Assembly (NCBI GenBank): GCA_905397405.1
Contig: CAJPVJ010000550.1
Location: 1 to 23,293, forward strand
Length of the DNA: 23,293 bases
DNA from: Oppiella nova
Lineage: Eukaryota > Arthropoda > Arachnida > Sarcoptiformes > Oppiidae
Direction: 5' to 3'
Below are positions 9,560-19,309 of the stretch, piece after piece. A program made the translations under genes and the position numbers. Each line of letters begins with the position of its first letter. The stretch's first letter is position 1. The notes under the pieces were generated by a model. The model did no database searches and had not been told where the DNA came from. It was given only the letters and a program-made list of their open reading frames with translations.

Positions 9560-12500
9560 ATGGGATCAATTGGTGGTGATGTGTGGTCTCATTTGTGTCG
9601 ACAAGAGTTGATTTTAAGCATAAATGCATTGAAGCGAGAAAATGATTGCTTGAAAACAGATTTATTGAAATATAAATTATTGTCAAATGAATGCCAAAAG
9701 TATTTGCATTTTTTGGGAGATTTGAATGAAACGATTGACACAAACAGTGAAAATGATTTCATTCAGAAAATCAATGCTTTAAAAGGCATTAAAAGTAGTT
9801 TTGTTTTATTAGAAAACGATATAAAAGTGAATGAATTGTCTAACAGTAAGTCAATGTGTAGTTAGCATTAAGTTTTATGTCTATTTAACAAAACACTTTG
9901 AATTCAATTAAAAACTTTATTTTTTAATACATTTTATTGTAAACTAGAAATCAATGAAAGCTTTGTTTCAATCGGTTGTCAAACATGTGATGAGTCCGTG
10001 GATGAGTCCAGTGGTGAAGACACTGAAGTCGATGGCAGCAAATTAGACGATGAAAACAGGGATCTATTGAATGAAGCAATAGATGATAGTGAGGACACCA
10101 CAAGCAATGAGTGTTTGCTTGAAAAATACATTTCAATCGGTTGTCAAACGAGCTATGAATCCGTGGATCAGTGGACGACTACAAGAGATAATGAAAATAA
10201 TGAATTGAGTGAAGAGTTGACTGAAAGACATGACACGAGTAGAAGTGATAAGACTTCGAACAAATCAATCGGTTGTCAAACAACTCATGAGCTGATGATT
10301 ACGAGTGAAAACTTGGAGACTAATCATGAAACACAAGACAATCGAGAGTCTGGGGAGGAAGTGGTCATCAATTTGGACGACGAGTCCGATGTCGACACAG
10401 ACTGCGATAGACATGTCTTATCGAGTGAAGTGGGTGTCGATGAAAAGGGAGACAATAATGAAGTGATGGAAGTCTCGCAATCAAACGCTGGCAGCGAAAC
10501 AAACGCTAAGAATATTGAGGCAATTAATAGGACGAGTGGACAGTATGTGTGCGATTGGAACGGCTGTTGGAGACAATTTAAATTCAAGCACCAGTTAGAG
10601 GACCACAAGCACCGGCACTCAGACGAGACCTACCGGTGCGATAAGAGGGGCTGCTCTGCGATATTTGCGAGTCCCGCGTCCCTGAAGGTACACAAGTCCC
10701 GAAAGCACTGCAAATCCTTTGGACAGCCGTATAAGACAAACACTCGTAGAAAATTCAAAGTATTTAAAAGCAGTCATAAAGATAGCGACGAAACAACGGC
10801 TCAATTGAACCTTTCGAGTGATAGTCAAAGTGATGGCAACGAATCAAATGTGAAGACAATCGATGGCAGCAATTCTACGGAAGAAATAGTGGTAATAAGT
10901 GCTGACAAACAGTTTCTATGCAATTATGACGGATGTGTCGACGGGTTTAGTAGTGTCGAGGATTTGATTGAACACCGACTGAAGCATATAATAGTGGTGC
11001 CCACTGTCGATGACTGTCCCGAGACTACCGGTTCCTCGTCGCCGGAACGTCCTCTTTACACATGTAAGGCTAAGCGATGCAAATACTGGACCCGATATAA
11101 GCATAACTTCAAAGCACACCAATCGACACATTCATCCGATTTGAAGTGTTGTGTCAATGAATGCAATCAAATGTTTAAATCGAAAATCGGTTTTATTACT
11201 CACCAAAAGACACGACATCCCGAGGCCTTACCACACGTGCCGTGGATTGAGTGCCGACATAAGGGCTGTCAGTATAGGACTAAACTTAGGGCTGACTTTA
11301 CGCGACACTCGAGCCGACATACAATACATGCAAACAGTGTGCACAGGTATTACACGAAACCCGATAGGATTCACTCGACGGAACGCCGTTTCAAGTGTAA
11401 GGTCTCCCGGTGTCAGCAATGGTTCAAATATAAGAAAAAATTAAAGGAACACCAGCTTAGTCTACATCCCCGTACTTTTCCCGGAATACCATGGATTAAG
11501 TGCTCGCATAAGGGTTGTCAGTATAAGACTAAACTTAACGCCCATTTCATTGCACATATCAATGGACACACAGAGGACAGGGATGCGGACAGCCGTTTTA
11601 AGCTTAAATGTGGACTCGACGGCTGTGATAATGTGTTTAACTTTAAACGACAATTGATTGAACATCAGTTGCAAATACACGCCTGCGATCTCGGTGTCCA
11701 ACGGGATATAACCGGCGAATCAGCTAATGTCAGAAGTGTTTCCAGAGGTTTGGGTGATAAGACACCCGACAAACCCTTTGTATGCGATTTTAGTGGTTGT
11801 GCGAAGAGGTTTAGCCGTAAAGAGAACTTAATTAAACACAAGTCTTCCCATCGCTCAACCGACGAGTGCCACACAAATACTGGTTCGCCTACCAGTGCTG
11901 GCCTTTCAATGACACAAAGGGCTGAACTCCTCAAACGCGATGGTGTCTATCGGTGCGACAGTCAGGGGTGTGAATACACGACACGATTGTTATATGTGTT
12001 TAAAACACACCTTTTGGGACATACGGCGGACTGTATGTTGAAGTGTGGGGTCAATGGATGCGATCAACGGTTTAATTCTGAACTCTTTTTGACGTCCCAT
12101 CAGAGGCGCAAACATCCCGAGGCCTTACCGTCGGTGCCGTGGATTCAATGTCGGCGTACAGACTGTCAGTTTAGGACTAAATGCCAGTCCTCTATGGACT
12201 GCCATAAGATGATGCACTCGAGTATTCAGTTGTCAAAAGTCCGGTGCGAATGGAGTTCCTGTACTCAAGTGTTTGATAGCATAGAGTTAATGAAAGTGCA
12301 CGTGAATAGCGCGCACACGGATCAGATTGACTACAGGTGCTCATCGACGGAAATTAATGAAATTACGACTACACGTGATGTGGACGACCATCAAGAGGTT
12401 GGACACGGATTGAGTGTTGGAAGACGTAATGATAATTATCATCAATTTAAATGTCTAATCAATGAATGTCAGCGAATCTTCCTCACAAAACACAGTTTGT

Positions 12501-13078
12501 CTGAACACCAACTCAGTGGACATCCCGACGCCTTTCCCGACAAATCATTCATTGAATGCATGCACACCGGCTGTCAGTATAGGACTAAAGTCATAAATTA
12601 CATGAACAAACATAAGACAACACATTCTATGGGCACTAATTGTGGTGATCCGGGAAGTGATAGAAATGAATTGAGTGCCGGAAATAGTGGTCAAAATGTG
12701 GACAATTGTCATCAGTTTAACTGTACTATCAATGAATGCCAGCAAACGTTTGAATCCAAGCGTGAATGGATTGCACATCGAATGAGAGCACATCCTGAAG
12801 AATATGTGAGAGAACTGAAATCGTATGACATGTCACAGCAAAGTAGTCTCACAATTGAGCTCCAGTTCCTCTGTTCAACGGATGGTTGTAACCAATTGTT
12901 TAATAGTGAAGACAACTTAACTTCACATCAATTAAGACTACATCCCGAGGCCTTTGCATCGGTGCCGTGGAATGAGTGCTGGTATACTGGCTGCGAGTTT
13001 AGGACTAAATGCCCGAACCATATGAATGCCCATAAGTTGTTGCATACGGGCATAGAGTTTCCCACAGATAATGGATAA
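9560..13078 (+). CDS. B2: 19-finger C2H2 protein with SIGCQT repeats
   Basis: Coding exons 9560-9845 and 9948-13078, with a phase-1 intron (A|GTAAGTC...ACTAG|AA); 1138 residues. The ATG at 9560 (MGSIGGDVW) matches the A2 and C starts. Residues about 12-45 are the family coiled-coil-like module (ELILSINALKRE...). SIGCQT occurs at residues 103-108, 158-163 and 202-207, set in Asp/Glu/Ser-rich sequence. VVINLDDESD at 234-243 fits a SUMO-interaction motif. Fingers run from about residue 295 to the end: eleven shared with B1 plus eight more. A degenerate one (YRCSSTEINE) lies near 12330. Several adjacent fingers are joined by HPxxxPxxPWIxC. The frame ends PTDNG*, just past a position where A and C have a GT donor; here it reads AT, so the SUMO tail is lost or spliced differently. 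Confidence 0.87.
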
Positions 13079-13184
13079 TGTGATTGTCAATAATGAAGAC
13101 TTTGTGGTCATTTGATGCATGAGATCAGCGAATAGTTATTTTTTGCTTAATTTTGTATTTTTGATGATTTTTAAGATTTTGCAC

Positions 13185-13243
13185 GTAATGTGAGACAGCA
13201 ATCAATTAACGACAATTTCATTGAATTGAATTATTAATGCAAT
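13185..13243 (+). pseudogene. Relic (or AT-AC spliced) C-terminal tail exon of B2
   Basis: Aligns with the last exon of A (2057 onward): both contain AATGT, ACAG, TCAATT, ACGACAAT and TCATTGA in the same order. The acceptor GCAG of A is GCAC here. The frame, read after a one-base carry-over, runs NVRQQSINDNFIELNY and then TAA, so the rest of the tail, including the LLKQIKTEN part, is gone. Either a dead exon or the second exon of an AT...AC intron spanning 13068-13184. Confidence 0.65.
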
Positions 13244-13674
13244 ATTTTATACTTATCGGTATATTACAACTTCAATTACCAAGTACAACTATTATAATTT
13301 ACAAGTAAAACAAACAAAACGCACACAAATTGTGCCAAAAATGAATTTATTATTATATTTTAGATCAATTGCTTAATAGGATTACATTATTTAAACTGTT
13401 ATTTTATAAATTTTTTATTGAATTTAAATATTTGTACCTGATTATTAATTTGAGTTACTGTATGAGTTAATAAATTTAATTTTTATAAAAAAAAATTGTT
13501 GAAACGAAAAAGTTTTGTTTTTTCTGACGTTTTATATGAAAGTTATTTTTGACATTTGAAATGTGTTTACGTTTTGGTATTTGTTTTGGTTTTCATATTC
13601 ATAGCAATCATACGATTGAAGAGTATTTGCGACCAAATTGTGGTTTAATTAAGGGATTAATGATTGTGTGAAGA
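13244..13674 (+). promoter_or_regulatory. B2 3' region with poly(A) signal, then C promoter
   Basis: No gene. AATAAA at 13469-13474 is a likely B2 poly(A) signal. The element GACGTTTTATATGAAA at 13526-13541 is identical to the one before A2. TGTTTAC lies at 13564-13570, followed by GTTTTGGTATTTG. The 180 bases before the C ATG reappear, diverged, at about 16105-16295. Confidence 0.55.
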
Positions 13675-16023
13675 ATGGCATCAATTGGTCACCAGTTGTC
13701 TCATACGAGTCCACAAGACTTGTATTCAATGGTCACTCAATTGAAGAGAGAAAATGAATGTTTGAAAACAGATTTAATTAGATTTGAATTAATGGTTCAA
13801 ATATACGATAAATATGTGAAATATTTGCGAGAATTGAGTGAAAGTATGGAAAGTATTGAAAGTATTGACACAAACGGTGACAACCATTTCATTCAACAAA
13901 TCAATGCTTTAAAAGACATTAAAAATAGTTTTGTTTTCATTGAAAGCGATATAAAAGTGAATGAATTGTCAAACAGTAAGTCATTTGTGAATAAAAACTT
14001 TGAATTCAATTAAAACTCATTTTATTGTTATTTTGAATGAAAACAGATTTGAATAAAGAGTTTGTTTCAATCGGTTATCAAACAAGTGATGAATCTGTGG
14101 ATCAGTTGATGACCAATAGTGAAGACAATGGGAACGATGGACACGAATCTAATGATGAAAATAGTGTTCAAATCACAGCAGTGTTTCATTCAAGAAGTAA
14201 GACACGAGACAAACAGATTGTCACCGAATCCAAGAGATGTGAAGAAAAGCCTAGTTTTCGACCACTTGTTTGCAACACTAATAATTCACATACCGGTGCC
14301 ACCACTGCTTCATCATCTCAACCATTGGACGAGAGTCAGCAATACCGGTGCGATAGACATGAATGTGATTACACGACACGCGATAAACAACAGCTAATTG
14401 AACACCAATTGACTCATCCTCGGAACTGTCGTTTCAAATGTTTAATCTGTGAATGCAGTCAATCATTTCAATCGCAACTTAACTTAACTCAACATCAACT
14501 GACACAACATCCCGACGCCTATCCGGACATACCGTGGATAGAGTGCACGCATAAGGGTTGTCAGTATAGGACTAAATTCAAGTCATATATCCGTAAGCAT
14601 AAGAAGAAACATATCGGCGCTAATAAGGCATATGTTAGACAACCAAATGATAAGATAATAGTTGCCATAAATTCTTCAAAAGGCAAAACGAGTGGTTCCA
14701 GTAATAGTGAGAAACGTGTCAATTCGCATACCAGTGCCACCACTTTATTGACTCAACGAATGAAGAAATTGGGGACTAATGTACAGCAATACCGGTGCGA
14801 TAGACAGGGATGTGATTTCACGACAGAGTTTAGGGTTAGACTAATTAGACACCAATTGAGTCATTCAACGGGCGGTCGACTCGTGTGTTGCAGTCAATCG
14901 TTTCAATCGGAAAGATCTTACGCTCAGCACCAAATGAACACACATCCCGATGCCTTTCCGGACATACCATGGATTGAGTGCTCGCATACGGGCTGTCAGT
15001 TTAGGACTAAAAGCAATGTTTATATCAATAAACATTTGAAGAGACATAAAGTGTTCTCCGAGAACGTGACCTATAGTTGTGATTACGAGGGTTGCGATTA
15101 TAAGACATTATACAGACGTTGTTTGACTGGACACCAAAAGACTCATCTGGTTATGAAAGCGACTGTAAACGTCCCGTGCGAGTGGCCTAACTGTCCAAAG
15201 GTGTTCAGAAGTGCACAGTATATGAGAGTGCATATGAATACACACACGACTTATGTTGTCTACCGGTGCCATTATCCCGGGTGCGGCAAACCGTTTTGGT
15301 CTAATAAGTCGATGCGAATTCATTTTAAAACACACCATATGGGGAACTACAGGCACCAGACTACCGGAACTCATGATAGGATTACAGGTAATGATTATGA
15401 GTTTTTGAATTAATTACCGGAAATTGTTTAAAATGAAAATTTAAATATGATTTTGATTGCAATGAACCATTGAATACACAGATAACACAAGTGCTGGAAG
15501 TAGTGCTCAAGAAGTGGAGAATCGCCAAGAATTCAAGTGTTTGGTGAATGAATGCAACAAATTTTTCAAAACATATAGCGATTTGAATGAAGACAACAAC
15601 AGATTACATGCCATTCCTCGGCAACAGACGGGTGACAGGAATGGGCGGAGAGGACAGGAAGTTGAGAAGATTGGTCTCCAGACCGACATAAGGCCGGACA
15701 TTAAACATCAAACAGATATTGACTTAAGCCATGGACTTAATAACAGATTTGAAGGTAATATTGAATTAAATATAATATATTAATTATGTTTAATTTGCGT
15801 ATAAATTAATTGATTTAATGATTTATTGTGTGTTATGTTTGCAGTGATTATAAAACACGAATCCATTGATGAGTCAAATAATGAATTGAATACTAATTGC
15901 GATAATAATGATATGATTGACACGAATAGTGGGGAAGATATACCGAAAAGAGGCTGTAATTCAAATTTCCGATTAATAACTGAATTATTGTTAACACAAA
16001 CTAAACCAGAAAATGACTATTAG
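13675..16023 (+). CDS. C: poly-C2H2 zinc-finger protein with SUMO-motif tail
   Basis: Four exons by my reading: 13675-13975, 14047-15387, 15482-15754 and 15845-16023, all phase 1; total 2094 bases, 697 residues. Starts MASIGHQL; the module DLYSMVTQLKRE...CLKTDLIRFELM follows at residues about 16-42. The exon 2 linker has SIGYQT, a Cys-to-Tyr variant of the SIGCQT motif in B. Eight intact fingers run from YRCDRHEC to YRCHYPGC. A ninth, near 14886, is damaged: its two Cys codons are adjacent (VCCSQSF) where a paralogous finger has C-x4-C. Exon 3 holds a degenerate finger without its first His (FKCLVNECNKFF...NNRLH). Exon 4 encodes VIIKHESIDES, with IKHE a SUMO consensus, and ends LLLTQTKPENDY, matching the A tail. 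Likely nuclear regulator. Confidence 0.85.
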
Positions 16024-16104
16024 TGACACAATTTGTTGTTAAATTTATAAATTTAACTCATTTAAAGTGCTTATTATTAAAAACAATTAAACTTTTGTAA
16101 ATTT

Positions 16105-16376
16105 TGTATTGAATAAAAATTTTAGAGACGTTTTGTATGAAACTGTTTTGACAGCAAACGTGTTGACTGTTTGCGTGGAATTTAATTTGTGTTATGTTTT
16201 GGTATTTGTTTTGATTGTCATTTCCATAGCAATCATATGAAGAGTATTAGCGATCAAATTGTGGTGTAATTAAGGGATTAATGTTTGGGTGAAGAATGGC
16301 ATCAATTGGTCACCAATTGTCTCACACGAGTCCACAAGACTTGTATTCAATGGTCACTCAATTGAGAGAAAATTGA
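16105..16376 (+). pseudogene. Truncated second copy of C promoter and first exon
   Basis: Bases about 16105-16295 resemble the C upstream region, including GACGTTTTGTATGAAA at 16127-16142 and the stretch AAGGGATTAATG. The ATG at 16296 opens MASIGHQLSHTSP..., nearly identical to C. After a 3-base deletion the frame ends in TGA at 16374-16376, 26 codons in all. Homology to C stops at 16373-16378, where the tail end of inverted gene D begins. AATAAA at 16112-16117 probably also serves as the C poly(A) signal. A broken gene start left by rearrangement. Confidence 0.85.
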
Positions 16377-19059
16377 AGATCTCGAGCGAATTTATACGTT
16401 TTTCGGCACTCATTATAATCGCAAACATATTTGCCGTCAATTTGAAGGGTTTTAAGTCTAATGGTTTTGGTCCTCTTCCTGGGTGTCCTCGCACTCCAAT
16501 CCATATCTTCGGAATCATCACTCATTTCCTCATCACTTGAACAATAGTTATCGTCAGAATCAGATACCATATTATCGTCGCACTCAACGCTCTCGATGTC
16601 TGAAACCACTTCTTCGCTATCACTCATCTGTTTTAGGGTCGACTCACGTGTGGATGACTTCTTGCAAAACCCGTACATCGCCTCACCCGTAAACACGCCT
16701 TTCCCTGAATGCCCCTTTTCGTGTCTTTCAAGCATTTGTTTGTTACCACAAACGAACGAACAGCCCTCCCATTTGCACCGGTAGTCTCCAATCAAATGTA
16801 CGACCAGTTTATGGCGATCTAAGAATTGTCTGAAGTTATACGTCTGGCCACAGCCGACATAATCGCAGACATACTCTCCCTCTTCTAGCTTTTCGTCACC
16901 CGTATGGCTCTGTTTATGCCATCTTAAGTGGTGAGCCGTTTTGCACTTCTTCTCACAGCCCTCCCAATCGCAGCCATACTTCCCATTCCAAGGCATTAGA
17001 TCACTACTGATATGTCCGGACATGTGTTCACTAAACTGGTCTTTAGATGTGGTCTCATAATCACATCCATTGCGGTCACATATGAATGCCTGTCCCATCA
17101 CGTGCTTCCCTTTACTCTCGTGATTCTTCAATAAACTCCAATTCGGGAAGTGTTGACAACAGTTCTTAAAGTCACAGAAAAATGTTTGTCCCGAATGTGA
17201 TCTCTGATGGCTTCGGAGATCTTTGAGATGATTGCATACTTTTCGGCACTTATTATAATCGCAGACAAATTTTCCGTCAATTTTACGTTTTCTTACTTCG
17301 GAATTATCATCCATTTCCTCATCATTTGATTTGAAGTTATCATTGAAAACCGATCGGTTATTATCCTCGCATTCAATGCCTTCATGGCCTGAAACAACTG
17401 CTACGTTAGCACTCAACTCATCACTTCTTCTGGTGTCCAGTCTTTTAGTCAACTCTTCATTGTTTTCATCAACTCTTTCATCGATTATCGCATCATTTGA
17501 ATTGCTATTACCGTCGCAATCAATACCTTCCGATTCATTATCGGAAAGCATTTCCGTTTTCACCAACAATTCGTGAATTTGATTATCATTTAAACTGTTA
17601 ACACATTCTCTGAGATCCCTTTCATTAACATTTTCTTCGGGAACCGATTCACGAGTTGTCTTATTACTACTTCTGTGTCTTAGAAAGTTGAGCAGCGAAT
17701 GATAAGTCTTTTTTGAATGTCTTTGCGGACCCGAAGGAATGGTTATTATGTTGTATTTCAGATTCAATTGATGTTTACGCTTATGAAGAAGGTACGTCCG
17801 GTTTAGAAACTTCGCCGAACAACCCTCGACGTCGCACCGGTATATCGGCGATGGTGTTGCTGTACTACCCTTACTCAGGTGCTGGCGTTTGTGTGCTCTC
17901 AGACTCTGGTTATTTAAGAACTTTTTTGCCGCAGCCTTTCCGCTCGCATACATACTTTACTCCCTTTACTTTGGGTTCAATTTTGTTAGCATTTGTTTGA
18001 ATCAAATAATTAGCACTTCTTCTGGTGTCCAGTCGTTTAGTCAACGCTTGGTTTAAGTGATCTCTGGTTTGCCCATCGCTTCGACGTTTGTCAGCATTTG
18101 TAGTCATCGACGGATCAATCGACTCATTATTGCCATCGCATTGATTATCATCGGATTCTGGCTTCGGGATCCATTCTAACATTGGACTATCACCCGGACT
18201 ATTGGCACATTCTTCCGGTTCACTATCTCTGAGATCTATTTGAATAGTATTTCCTTTGGCAACCGTTTCACGTATCGTCTGATCGCGACTTCCATGTCCA
18301 CCACTCGTGTACATCGAGTGATCCGTTCGGCTCTTATGGCGTCGGAGATATGCGGGACTGGCGAACACTGCGGGACAGTCACCGATATCGCACCGGAAGA
18401 TCTGATCCGAGTGTTCGTACATGTGTTCAATGAGATGTGACACATGTCTGTACCGTTTCCCACACCCCTTCCAATCGCACGCAAACCTTCCTCCCTGTCC
18501 TTTGGGACCACTTTCCCTATATTTCCTTTGGTTTAATGTCTTACGATTTCTTCCTGAGACCTCTTTCACTCAACTCTTCATCGCTTTCATCGATTATCTC
18601 AGCGTCTGATTCATGGATCATGATTCATTGAAGTCGTTGTCATCACTTAATTGATTATCACTTCTTATATAGTCTTCATTATCAATAGACTCGTCATTCT
18701 TCTGGTTATCAATTGTCTTCAAAACTGTTAATAAATTTAATATAAAAACAATTTAAAAGTCTATTCATTGATGGACTCGTCATTTGATTACCTTTTGATT
18801 TACTGGTCAGACATATACTCAAACTTTTGATGTCTTTTAATGCATTCATTTGTTTCGTGAAATTGTTTTCAGTGTTTATTAAATCCAAACTTTCGGTCAT
18901 TTTATGCAAATAATTCATATATTTTTCGCATTTATTTGAAATCAATTCAAATCTCAATAAATCTGTTGACAAACGACTGATTTCTCGCTTCAATTCATTT
19001 ATCATTGAATATAACTCTTCGCGACTTAATTGAGACAAATCTCCAGAAGTTTAACTCAT
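16377..19059 (-). pseudogene. D: inverted poly-C2H2 zinc-finger gene, multiply broken
   Basis: Reads leftward from ATG at 19059. Codon 3 is TAA (19053-19051) where F has CAA; the family module LSREELYSMINELKRE then follows in the same frame. Exon 1 probably ends at 18792 (AAAG|GTAATC) and exon 2 begins at 18724 (AACAG|TT), phase 1, a 67-base intron. Exon 2 meets TGA at 18620-18618, and the acidic linker just after reads in another frame. Fingers are then open from about 18569 to 17910. At 17937-17932 a run of six A shifts the frame inside a finger; with five A it would read GKKFLNNQSLRAH. The rest, 17953 to about 16378, holds eight fingers or so and acidic linkers, then stops mid-finger (KTYKFARDL) at the junction with the C fragment. 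Five or more lesions support a recent pseudogene. Confidence 0.85.
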
Positions 19060-19309
19060 TTTGAGCACTAATTTAATTGCAATTAAAACCCAATTTATGC
19101 CAAAAATAACCCAAAATTCAATCAAAGGTTTTGAGAGTAAAACATAAACACAAATCACGTGACAATTGTTTACGTTTTTGAAGGCGTTTTGTATTTAATG
19201 TGATATTTGTTTACGTTTTCACTCAACAAATGAATTTCATTTAAATTTAAGTTTTTATTAAATAAATTGTGTTTTAATAACAATTAAATGTGTGTTTATT
19301 TTATGAAAA
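19060..19309. promoter_or_regulatory. Shared divergent promoter region between D and E
   Basis: Only 250 bases separate the start codons of D (leftward) and E (rightward). It contains the palindrome TCACGTGA (19155-19162, E-box core CACGTG), TGTTTAC at 19167-19173 and 19208-19214, and a diverged GGCGTTTTGTATTTAA near 19183 resembling the 16-base element of the other genes. The D side, read in reverse, matches the F upstream region (GGTTATTTTTGGCATAAATT, then TTGCAATTAAATTAGTGC), so D and F are close paralogues by their promoters. Confidence 0.6.

Larger units (their letters stand above)
6734..12036 (+). repeat. Tandem segmental duplication, unit 2 (A2 + 5' part of B2)
   Basis: Partner of 1-5312. 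The start given is the base aligned to window position 1; true homology may begin further left, but unit 1 is cut by the window. The right edge is sharp, in finger 11 of B2. Low divergence in introns and spacers shows that the duplication, or a later gene conversion, is recent. Confidence 0.95.

Noticed and set aside
13068-13184. U12-type (minor spliceosome) AT-AC intron in B2
   Set aside because: The start ATAATGGA does not match the U12 consensus ATATCCTT, and the branch-like TTGCTTAAT is a poor match. If spliced at all, a U2-type AT-AC intron is more likely.
13675-13975. KRAB, SCAN, BTB or ZAD domain at the N-terminus
   Set aside because: No matching key residues: no Cys pairs as in ZAD, no KRAB A-box pattern, and too short for BTB.
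16289-16540. Plus-strand open frame of 83 residues starting near the C fragment
   Set aside because: It is in a different frame from the C module and crosses the breakpoint into antisense D sequence.
17930-17945. Programmed ribosomal frameshift in D at the A6 run
   Set aside because: The shift needed is +1, not the -1 of A-AAA-AAG sites, and D has several other lesions including a stop at codon 3.
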